A DNA stretch of 64,000 nucleotides, taken from NCBI RefSeq assembly GCF_000737245.1, contig NZ_JPQU01000045.1:163587-227586 (forward strand), in the 5' to 3' direction. The position numbers and the translations under genes are program-made. Below, piece after piece: positions 51,833 to 59,109 of the stretch. Numbering within the stretch: the stretch's first letter is position 1; every line of letters begins with the position of its first letter. The notes beneath the pieces are model-generated. The model worked only from the letters and a program-made list of their open reading frames with translations, searched no databases and was not told the origin of the DNA. The stretch comes from Pseudomonas syringae (GTDB lineage Bacteria; Pseudomonadota; Gammaproteobacteria; Pseudomonadales; Pseudomonadaceae).

Positions 51833-53310
51833 GATTGAATATCCTCAACGTGCTTGGGCTCAATGAAGTGCTGGCGGTAGTGCGCCAGAATGACTTCGCG
51901 CTTGGGGCGGCCGTTCGCCGTGGCCATGCCATTACGGGGGGTGAAAGGGTGTTCAAGGCGTGTCCAGCTATGCACCTGGGCGTAGTCGGGCAGAGCCAGG
52001 TTGGCCTGACTGACGGCGTCGGCAATTTGCGAATCGGTGGTTTCTTCACGCAGTGGCCAGAGCAACGCATGGTTGCTGGCCCTGGCCTCGCCATAGACGA
52101 ACGCCTGACCCAGCAGGCCGCGTTGGGTCAACTCGGCCTCGACCCATTCGGGGTTTACGTTGCGACCGAAGCTGGTAACGAATTGGTGCTTTTTACGTCC
52201 ATGGAGGTAGAGATAACCGTCCGCATCGAACTCACCGAGATCGCCGCTCGGCCACCACTCAGGGACAGTCTGGCTGTTGCCGAGATAGCCGAGCATGCCT
52301 GGGCTTGCAATCAGTACTTCGCCATCTTCAGCCAACCGTATCTGCACATGAGGCAGCGGCTTGCCGACGCTGCCGGGGTGATGAGCACCGGGCCGGTTCA
52401 GGGCCACGACCGATGAACATTCTGAAAGGCCGTAGCCCTCGTAAACCGGGAATCCTGCAGCCTCGGCCCGCAGCAGCAGGTCATGGGCTACTTTCGCGCC
52501 GCCCACGGCGACGAAGCGCAATTGCGCAGGGTCGAACGCCCCGAGCTCGCAGGCACTGACCAACAGCAGTAACAATTGCGGCACCAGAATCATGCTTTGC
52601 GGCTGACGCATGTTCAGGGTCTGCAGCAGCCGTGGCATATCCACACCGCTGGCACCTTGAATGCCCAAGTTTTTCTGGGTGGGCAGGCTCAACATGGCCC
52701 CGGCATATAGCGCCGCGTAGCAGCCGACGTTTTCCAGCAAAATGGCCAACGGCAGCAACGAGAGATGGTGCTCGGACTGCCGTGACTGACTGGCGTTGTG
52801 AAGCTCGTACGCCACGGTCAAAACCGCTTCGGCGCTCAGGCATACCCCTTTCGGATTGCCGGTGGTTCCCGATGTAAAGGTCAGCTTTGCAGTGCCCTTC
52901 GGGAGCACAGAAGGTCTGCGAACACCCCGCACCCAGAGCCCATCAATTGAGCGAAAGCCGGACTGCTCCAGCTCGTCAGCGTATTCTGGCGCCGCGATGA
53001 CCAGGTCAGCCTGACTCTCATAAAGGCAATGCAATCGCTGGGCCGGGCTGAAGAAAGGGGGGAGGGCCACGCATGTCAAACCCTCGAACAGGATCGCAAG
53101 ATCCCAGATCAAAAAGTCGGGGCCATTCTCCAGCGCGAGGGCAACGACTTGGGCATCGAGGGTTTTGAGGGTCTGCTGACGCAGGCGGATTTGCGCATCA
53201 AGCGTTGCGTAGTCCAGCTTCAGGTCATCGCCCCACAGCGCGCAGCCATGCGGCTGCTCATTGGCAAGATCGGTGATGCGTTGGCGAAAATCAGACAGTT
53301 CAGGCGACAT
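51829..53310 (-). CDS. AMP-dependent acyl ligase (AMP-binding enzyme)
   Basis: ANL-superfamily adenylating enzyme (493 residues) activating a carboxylic acid as acyl-AMP. Core motif LTFTSGTTGNPKG at 143-155, YEGYGLSECSS at 290-300, hinge Asp357 (PSGDLGEF), and catalytic Lys470 in NGRPKREVI, so both half reactions look intact. There is no fused carrier domain and none is encoded nearby, so the acyl group goes to CoA, an external ACP, or directly to an amine by the adjacent acyltransferase-like protein. Overlaps the hemolysin-family gene by 11 nt. Confidence 0.9.
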   Translation of the reverse strand: MSPELSDFRQRITDLANEQPHGCALWGDDLKLDYATLDAQIRLRQQTLKTLDAQVVALALENGPDFLIWDLAILFEGLTCVALPPFFSPAQRLHCLYESQADLVIAAPEYADELEQSGFRSIDGLWVRGVRRPSVLPKGTAKLTFTSGTTGNPKGVCLSAEAVLTVAYELHNASQSRQSEHHLSLLPLAILLENVGCYAALYAGAMLSLPTQKNLGIQGASGVDMPRLLQTLNMRQPQSMILVPQLLLLLVSACELGAFDPAQLRFVAVGGAKVAHDLLLRAEAAGFPVYEGYGLSECSSVVALNRPGAHHPGSVGKPLPHVQIRLAEDGEVLIASPGMLGYLGNSQTVPEWWPSGDLGEFDADGYLYLHGRKKHQFVTSFGRNVNPEWVEAELTQRGLLGQAFVYGEARASNHALLWPLREETTDSQIADAVSQANLALPDYAQVHSWTRLEHPFTPRNGMATANGRPKREVILAHYRQHFIEPKHVEDIQS

Positions 53311-53977
53311 GGCAGGTTCGCTCCAGGGTCAGTGGCAAACCGAAGCGCTCGAACAGGTTGCTGTTGCGCAGATGCAAGTAACCAGAGCGGATGTCGCCAA
53401 CATGCACGTTGGGGTGGGTGCTGTAATAGGTTCCCCAACTGTGCCGCTCCTCCCCCAGGCGCATGGAGTCTGCCGCGCACAATTTGACCGGGCGCAATCC
53501 CAGGCGATGGAAGCTGTTGACCAGGCTCGCATTCCCCGTGAACGCCACCCATTCCAGGCCGCCCATGGCGAGCAGCCAGGTGATGGTGATGATGCTAAGG
53601 CGTGCGCTACCCAGGTTGCTGGCGGCCAGGTTGCCCACCTCGACAATCCCTTGGCGGTCCACTGACCTGCCTGCGACGGCCTCGATGGCGACGTCGATCG
53701 GCTTATCCAGATAATTTTCCAGAAATAACGGACCGGATGTCGCCAGGCGAACACCTGTGACCGCGCAGAGCGTGCCTGCGCCGTCTTTGAGACCGAACAG
53801 TTCAGGCATGAACTGGTGAATCTCGGCGTTGTGGGCTTGGCGAAAGCGATCCTGGATAAACGCTTCGAACTCATCGCGCAGTGGCTCTTGCACCAGGGCG
53901 CGATGGAGTGAAAGGGCGGGTGTTCCAGCATTGCCGAAACTCAACGGTAAACAGATGTTCCAGTCCAGACCCTGCAT
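53300..53977 (-). CDS. 'Thermostable hemolysin' family protein, GNAT-like acyltransferase fold
   Basis: Protein of 225 residues in the family named from Vibrio delta-hemolysin. There is no signal peptide or membrane segment, which argues against a secreted toxin. The layout (FIQDRFRQAHNAEI, then FLENYLDKPIDVAIE, RQGIVEVGNLAAS with Glu113, and a CoA-loop-like SLVNSFHRLGLRP) resembles GNAT-fold autoinducer and N-acyl amino acid synthases. GGAGGAG precedes the ATG. First gene of the seven-gene operon, overlapping the acyl ligase. I infer an N- or O-acyltransferase. Confidence 0.82.
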   Translation of the reverse strand: MQGLDWNICLPLSFGNAGTPALSLHRALVQEPLRDEFEAFIQDRFRQAHNAEIHQFMPELFGLKDGAGTLCAVTGVRLATSGPLFLENYLDKPIDVAIEAVAGRSVDRQGIVEVGNLAASNLGSARLSIITITWLLAMGGLEWVAFTGNASLVNSFHRLGLRPVKLCAADSMRLGEERHSWGTYYSTHPNVHVGDIRSGYLHLRNSNLFERFGLPLTLERTCHVA

Positions 53978-54026
53978 GGGTAAGGCTCCTCCCCAGTGGC
54001 GAATGGGGGGAGTATCAGGGCGGTTT

Positions 54027-54086
54027 CTTAACCGAATCTGAAGGTGAGCAAAATAAGTAAAAGAGGCATCTTCAGACTTCCTTAAG
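54027..54086. promoter_or_regulatory. Two PmrA/QseB-like binding sites
   Basis: CTTAAC-N5-CTGAAG at 54027-54043 and CTTCAG-N5-CTTAAG at 54070-54086, each one 6-5-6 direct repeat of CTTAAG-like half sites with one or two changes, 43 bp apart centre to centre. They lie in the 171-bp gap shared by the hemolysin-led operon (-) and cytochrome b561 (+), and match the repeat spacing used by PmrA/QseB-type regulators such as the one encoded in the operon. Confidence 0.6.
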
Positions 54087-54148
54087 CCTGTTGCCGCACA
54101 GTCCCGGTGCCTTTTCGCAGTCTCTCTCCTCTATAACGAGTTCCGCGC

Positions 54149-54685
54149 ATGAATACCTCCCTGCACCGTTACGCCAAACTTTCCATTTACCTGCACTGGT
54201 TGATGCTTGCGCTTTTTGTCGGAGTCTATGCCTGTATCGAACTTAAAGGATTCGCACCCCGTGGCAGCACGTTGCGCTCTGCATTGCTGGGTATGCACGG
54301 GATCTTTGGTCTGGGGATATTCGCCTTGGTCTGGATTCGTCTGCTCGGCAGGCTGATGTACAAGGCGCCGGTCATTACCCCAAGCCCGGCTGGTTGGCAG
54401 ATCGGGCTCTCGCACCTAGTGCACGGCCTGCTGTATCTGCTGATGATTGCGACACCGATTCTGGCGTGGCTGATGCTGGCTGCCGGTGGCAAGCCCATGC
54501 CTTATTTCGAGTTCTTTATGCCTGCCCCAATCGCGGTCGACCCGGCATTAGCCAAACAGATCAAAGGCTGGCATGAGTGGCTGGGCAGCACGGGTTACTG
54601 GCTGATAGCGATACATGCCGCTGCGGGATTGTTCCATCACTACTACGTGCGGGATAACACGCTGAGACGCATGCTGCCCAGGTAA
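54149..54685 (+). CDS. Cytochrome b561
   Basis: Four-helix di-haem b membrane protein (178 residues) passing electrons between quinol and periplasmic acceptors, often superoxide. Candidate haem His residues occur in IYLHWLML, LLGMHGIFGL, LSHLVHGLLY and AIHAAAGLFHHYY. Divergent from the hemolysin-led operon; it shares the promoter gap with the PmrA-like sites, so the two may be co-regulated. It appears absent at this spot in P. aeruginosa as I remember it. Confidence 0.93.
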   Translation: MNTSLHRYAKLSIYLHWLMLALFVGVYACIELKGFAPRGSTLRSALLGMHGIFGLGIFALVWIRLLGRLMYKAPVITPSPAGWQIGLSHLVHGLLYLLMIATPILAWLMLAAGGKPMPYFEFFMPAPIAVDPALAKQIKGWHEWLGSTGYWLIAIHAAAGLFHHYYVRDNTLRRMLPR

Positions 54686-54783
54686 GTGCGCGCCTGATCC
54701 AGGCTTTTGAAGGGCTTGGAGTGGCAGGTGAGATGACTGGGACGCAGGGATACTCCGGATCAGTAAAACGGGCTTGGGGTGTT

Positions 54784-55884
54784 TCACACCAGATGCAGGT
54801 GGTTATCCCAAAGCCCGGCAGGCAGATCCAGCGGTTTGGCGACCAGCTCCGGTTTGCGGCAGTCATAGAACCGGCAGCGGCCCTGGCCTGAGGTCACGAC
54901 GAAACCGTCGGCGACTGCACCCACCCCCGCGCAATCAGGCAATGGCGCGTCCAGGCGAACGGCGCCGCTGTCCAGATCCCAGATGAAAAAGCGGTTGCCT
55001 CTCGGAGCGGTGAGCGCCACCAGACGTAGCTCGCTATGCACCGCCACACTGGCGGTGTAGTGGGCCATGGCCGCCAGCTGCTGCGGGTCCACTGGAAACG
55101 CCTGAAACGGCTGGCCTGGACGCTTGATGGCCAACAGCTCGGCCGACTCGTGAGAAGCCCCCATGAACTGCTGACCGGCGACGATGGTGCCGTCGCTGCC
55201 AATGCCCAGATGCCGCACGCTGTTCATCGATTGCCCAAGGGTTTCCTTGCTCAGCAGCGTACCGTCGCGCTTCATCAGCACCAGGCTTGGCTCCATGGCG
55301 TTGAGGTTCATTTCAACGCGACTTTCCGCTTCGGTGCGGATACCGCCGTTAGCGACCACCAGGGTTTCGCCATCGGGCATCCACGACACCTGATGCGGGC
55401 CAATGCCATGTGTCGGAATTTCACCGGAATGCTCCAGCCGGCCATCGACGAATCGATAAACGCCCAGCAGGCCGCGGCCCGGGTCGGTGGTGTCATTCTC
55501 GGTGGCGTACAGCCATTCACCGCTGCTGTGAACGACAGCGTGCCCATAGAAGTGTCGATTGGGTTGCGAGGTGATGGTCTGCAACAGACGGCCGTCGCTC
55601 AAATCGATGAGGTAGCTTTCGGTACCTGGACGGCGCGCAACGAACAGCGCCAGATTCAAGGTCGGATGGTTGATGATGTCGTGACAGCGCTGGCCGACCT
55701 GGGTCGCGAAGACTTGCTGGCCATCGAGGCGATAACCCACGGCGTAATGATGCCCGTCGTCGCCGTCGCGGGCCGAGAGCAGCAAAGGGCTTTTGCCTTT
55801 TTGCCGAAAAAGGGTCCAGCCGCCCAGCGTACAGGCGCTGAGCAGCAGACTTCCGAGGGCCAGGGCCTGGCGTCGCAACATCAA
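54784..55884 (-). CDS. DUF1513 protein (periplasmic beta-propeller-like)
   Basis: Exported protein (366 residues); the N terminus RRQALALGSLLLSACTLGG is a signal with a possible Tat (RRQ) or lipobox (LLSAC) character. The rest has propeller-like repeats (YAVGYRLDGQQVFA, YATENDTTDPGRGLLGVY, TVVANGGIRTEAES). DUF1513 proteins accompany imelysin and di-haem genes in iron-related operons. It is the last gene, 13 nt after the imelysin gene. Confidence 0.87.
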   Translation of the reverse strand: MMLRRQALALGSLLLSACTLGGWTLFRQKGKSPLLLSARDGDDGHHYAVGYRLDGQQVFATQVGQRCHDIINHPTLNLALFVARRPGTESYLIDLSDGRLLQTITSQPNRHFYGHAVVHSSGEWLYATENDTTDPGRGLLGVYRFVDGRLEHSGEIPTHGIGPHQVSWMPDGETLVVANGGIRTEAESRVEMNLNAMEPSLVLMKRDGTLLSKETLGQSMNSVRHLGIGSDGTIVAGQQFMGASHESAELLAIKRPGQPFQAFPVDPQQLAAMAHYTASVAVHSELRLVALTAPRGNRFFIWDLDSGAVRLDAPLPDCAGVGAVADGFVVTSGQGRCRFYDCRKPELVAKPLDLPAGLWDNHLHLV

Positions 55885-55897
55885 GGGTTACCTCTGA

Positions 55898-56962
55898 TCA
55901 ATCGCCGTCGTTGGCGTTAAAACCCAGCTGGATACCCAGCGCTTTGGCCAGCTCGCCTTCGTGGAGACGATGCACCACGTTCAGGCTGTCGTAGAACGCA
56001 TTGAGCTGCTGGCGGCCTTCTTCACTGGCCAGCAGATCGGCCAGAGGGGGTTTCAGCGCAGCCAGCAATTTGCGACTCGCAGCGTAAGCAGCGTCGATCT
56101 TGTCGGCTAGCGGTTTCTGCTCGGCGGGCAACAGGCCACGCAGACCGTGATTGTCCACGCCTGACCAGACGGTCTCGGCGCTGGCGAGGCTCGCTTCGAG
56201 GCTGCTCAGCGACGACTTGCTGCGCCATGCATCAGCCTGGAAGGGTTGCGGTGCGCCTTTGGTCTGGCGACCCAGCGGTGTGCCCAGTTTCTTCTTCAGG
56301 CTGTCCAGTGCGGTGACCTGCACCCGAAGCAGTTCGGCGATGGCTTCGTGGGAGTCGGCATAGCGTTTGTTGGGGAATTTGCTCAACTGTGCCAGCATGC
56401 CGTCGGTGCTGTTCCAGCTGCTGAGGATTTCTTCGGCAAGGGCTTTCTGGCGTTCGCCAATCGCTGTGAGCAACGGGCAGTAACGGGCCTTCTGTTCAGC
56501 ATTGGCCATGTCGATGGCGGCGTCGAACAGGATGTATTCATAGGCCGACAAGCCCTGAACCACGACGCTGGATTTGGCCAGGGCATCGGCGCTGATCTGC
56601 GGCTGCGCGGTGACCAATTGCTCGACCTGCCGGCCGACGAGGTTTTTCTTGTCCGGCCAGAATTGGATCTGCCAGGCGCGATTGCCCTCGGCCAGCGGGC
56701 CGATCAGCAAAGGTTGCAGTTCAGCCCAGGTCTTTTGCGCGTGCAGGAAATCGGCGCGGGCACTGGCCAGATCAGTCTTGCCCTCACAGAACGCCAAAGC
56801 GCTGGCTGCCAATTGCCGATCAGCGTCCACCCAACGGCTGTAGGTGGGCAGGATGACTTGTTTGGCGATCGACGCAGACGTAACCGCCTGCGGATCCGCT
56901 GGGGCGCAGGCGCCCAAAGCGAGGGCGGCAAGGCTGGTGAAAAGCAACTTGGGGCGGAACAT
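55898..56962 (-). CDS. Imelysin-family lipoprotein
   Basis: Periplasmic lipoprotein (354 residues; lipobox ALGAC at 16-20). Imelysin domain with two helical bundles of EfeO/IrpA type, thought to bind iron. In place of the usual GxHxxE metal motif it reads GLSAYEY, so the His is missing and metal binding may be altered. Sits between the di-haem gene (32 nt) and DUF1513 (13 nt). Confidence 0.87.
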   Translation of the reverse strand: MFRPKLLFTSLAALALGACAPADPQAVTSASIAKQVILPTYSRWVDADRQLAASALAFCEGKTDLASARADFLHAQKTWAELQPLLIGPLAEGNRAWQIQFWPDKKNLVGRQVEQLVTAQPQISADALAKSSVVVQGLSAYEYILFDAAIDMANAEQKARYCPLLTAIGERQKALAEEILSSWNSTDGMLAQLSKFPNKRYADSHEAIAELLRVQVTALDSLKKKLGTPLGRQTKGAPQPFQADAWRSKSSLSSLEASLASAETVWSGVDNHGLRGLLPAEQKPLADKIDAAYAASRKLLAALKPPLADLLASEEGRQQLNAFYDSLNVVHRLHEGELAKALGIQLGFNANDGD

Positions 56963-56994
56963 GTCCGGCTCCTTATAGTTTTAAATGAAAGACG

Positions 56995-58428
56995 TCATAA
57001 CGAATTCAGAAACGCCAGCAGCGCCGCGCGTTGCTCGGCATCGAAAGCCAGCACCTGACGCTGCGCCGCCTGTGCTTCGCCGCCGTGCCAGAGCACCGCT
57101 TCAAGCAGATTACGGGCGCGCCCGTCGTGCAGAAATTGAGTGTGACCGCTGACCGTTTGTGTCAGCCCGATGCCCCACAGTGGTGGAGTACGCCATTCGC
57201 GGCCTGTCGCCTGAAACTCGGTTCGGTTGTCGGCCAGTTCCTCGCCCATGTCGTGCAACAGCAGATCGCTGTAGGGGCGAATCACCTGATCGGCCAGCTC
57301 CGGTTCGGCAGCATCGTGGCCGGTCTTGAACTGCGGCGTGTGACACTGCTGGCAGCCTGCCTTGTAGAACAGATTTTTGCCAGCGAGCACTTGCGGGTCT
57401 TCCACATCACGTCTTGCCGGGACCGCCAGGTTACGGCTGTAAAACAGCACCAGGCGCAGAATATTGTCGCTGACCTCGGGCTCGCCATCGGGACCGTTGC
57501 CGTTGGGGGCCGCAAGGCAATCGGTTTGCGCCGGCGTGCAATCATCATTCATTTTAAGGCTGGTGGTCAGGCCCATATCGCCCGCAAAGGCATGAACGTT
57601 CTGCTGATTCAAAGTCGGTTGCCCGGCCTTCCAGCCAAACCTGCCCATCACGACTTTCTGCTCAGCGTCGTCCCAGACATAGTTGGGGCGCCCGGAAATC
57701 CCATCGCCATCTCTGTCATCCGGGTCTGCGTTGGCCAGAATGGCCGCGTCCGGTATGGCCTCCAGCAAGCCGAGGCCAATCATGGGCGGCGCAACCCGCA
57801 CCGACGCGCGGGTTTCGGGATGCATAGGGCCGTAGCCCAGTTGGGTGATGCTCAGTGTCGGCTTGCGCAAGTCGACCTGAAAGCCATCGCGGAAGCGAAT
57901 CGGCATCGGCTCATATTCGATACGCACTTTGCCTTCCGGGGCGACACCGGGGACTGACATGTCCTGCAGCTGCCCACCATAAGTCGGCTCGGGCAACACG
58001 CCGTTCTTCTTGATCAGCTCGGCGTAGGCAGGGTCATCGGGTATCGACAGACGCACCAGCGTCGACACCGCATTGATAGCGTCCGGCCCAGGCGGATGAC
58101 CCCGGCCGTCCTTGATGTGGCAGTTCTGACACGCATTGGTATTGAACAAAGGCCCCAGCCCATCACGGGCCGTGGTGGTCGAAGGTGCGATCACCCAGGG
58201 GCTGCGAAAGAAACTGTTGCCGACACTGAAATCCAGCCGCCGCACTGGCGACAGATTGGCCGAAGGCAGGGAAAACGCATTGCGATCACGCTTGTTCACC
58301 GTCGCATGCCCCCCCGCCAGCGCTTCACCCGGCTCAGCCTGAGTGAAACGAGGGGCGTCATCACACGCACTCACAAACAGAGCGCTGAGCAACAAAAGCA
58401 CCGGACTCAACCGCGTAACCATATTCAA
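56995..58428 (-). CDS. Di-haem oxidoreductase family lipoprotein (DUF1111)
   Basis: Exported c-type cytochrome (477 residues) with lipobox LFVSAC and two haem sites, CQNCH at 100-104 and CQQCH at 359-363. A calcium-loop-like acidic stretch (DPDDRDGDGISGRP) lies between them. The family, called thiol oxidoreductase or di-haem oxidase, accompanies imelysins and probably handles electrons during periplasmic iron oxidation. First gene of the di-haem-imelysin-DUF1513 unit. Confidence 0.9.
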   Translation of the reverse strand: MNMVTRLSPVLLLLSALFVSACDDAPRFTQAEPGEALAGGHATVNKRDRNAFSLPSANLSPVRRLDFSVGNSFFRSPWVIAPSTTTARDGLGPLFNTNACQNCHIKDGRGHPPGPDAINAVSTLVRLSIPDDPAYAELIKKNGVLPEPTYGGQLQDMSVPGVAPEGKVRIEYEPMPIRFRDGFQVDLRKPTLSITQLGYGPMHPETRASVRVAPPMIGLGLLEAIPDAAILANADPDDRDGDGISGRPNYVWDDAEQKVVMGRFGWKAGQPTLNQQNVHAFAGDMGLTTSLKMNDDCTPAQTDCLAAPNGNGPDGEPEVSDNILRLVLFYSRNLAVPARRDVEDPQVLAGKNLFYKAGCQQCHTPQFKTGHDAAEPELADQVIRPYSDLLLHDMGEELADNRTEFQATGREWRTPPLWGIGLTQTVSGHTQFLHDGRARNLLEAVLWHGGEAQAAQRQVLAFDAEQRAALLAFLNSL

Positions 58429-59024
58429 CCTGCAACAAGCCCAAAATCGGGGGGTGCAAGCTTACCAGTCCAAGGCCTGTCTAATAAGAGGGATTATCGT
58501 TTACCTTGACTTGTCGCAATGTGTTGTTACGAATCTGCGGCTTTCCATGTTTAGCTGGACTTGATCTCGCTATGAGCAGATAGCCGTTTTGTGACCACGG
58601 CAGGTCATTGGGGCCGGATTCAAGCTCTGTCATCGAAGCGCGCCTTGCACGGAGCGGGGAGGGAGGCGCGGATAGTCGACGACGAAGGCGAGGGCTTCAA
58701 GACGGCAAAAGCTAATTAGGAAAAGCCCTACAGCGTTCTCGGAGTCGTCTTTCGGACAGGCGCTGTGTAGGCGCAATCGGAGGTTACGGTGGTCGCGATG
58801 GCGGCGTGTCAGATACACCGCATTCGTCGCCGTCGTGACCTCCGACAACTCCTACAGGATTGCGGTGTGCCTGAAAAAATGGGTGTCTTTTAGGCGCTGC
58901 CGAAGGCTGCGAATCGCGGTGTGTCAGATACACCGCATTCGCGACCGTCGTAACCTCCGATTGCTCCTACAGGTTCTGCGTTTTTCAGATACGAACGTAT
59001 TCCAACCCACGGGAAATTCCGGCC
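58429..59024. other. 600-bp gap with palindromic repeats before the di-haem gene
   Basis: No gene supported. At 58480-58498 the minus strand reads GATAATCCCTCTTATTAGA, a weak Fur-box-like match (11 of 19) 52 bp before the di-haem start. About 58620-58765 holds unassigned sequence with an open minus frame that looks like a decayed repeat. Two units of a palindromic family follow at 58766-58857 and 58893-58972. Confidence 0.5.
58766..58972. repeat. Two units of a second palindromic repeat family
   Basis: Unit 1 (58766-58857) is an imperfect inverted repeat from TGTAGGCGCAATCGGAGG to its complement ending CCTACA, with central GTGTCAGATACACCGC. Unit 2 (58893-58972) repeats the GTGTCAGATACACCGCATTCG core and GTAACCTCCGA arm and begins GCTGCCGAAGGCTGCGAA; that form recurs at 33008-33073. 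Not related to the GGAGCGAG REPs except for the outer GTAGG. Confidence 0.72.
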
Positions 59025-59030
59025 ATAAAA

Positions 59031-59060
59031 AATGCCAGTCAGCAAGCTGACTGGCATCTT
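59031..59060 (-). terminator. Rho-independent terminator after icmP
   Basis: Perfect 11-bp stem ATGCCAGTCAG/CTGACTGGCAT with a 4-nt loop, followed on the minus strand by a T run. It separates the icmP-like gene from the di-haem unit, so these are distinct transcripts. Confidence 0.87.
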
Positions 59061-59109
59061 TCAGGGCACTTGATCGAGGCGTTCAGAAGCGAACGCTCAA
59101 CCTCGCGGA

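Noticed and set aside
58630..58848. A 72-codon minus-strand frame between icmP and the di-haem gene
   Set aside because: Overlaps palindromic repeat DNA and has no ribosome-binding site; looks like decayed repeat sequence, though its origin is unclear.
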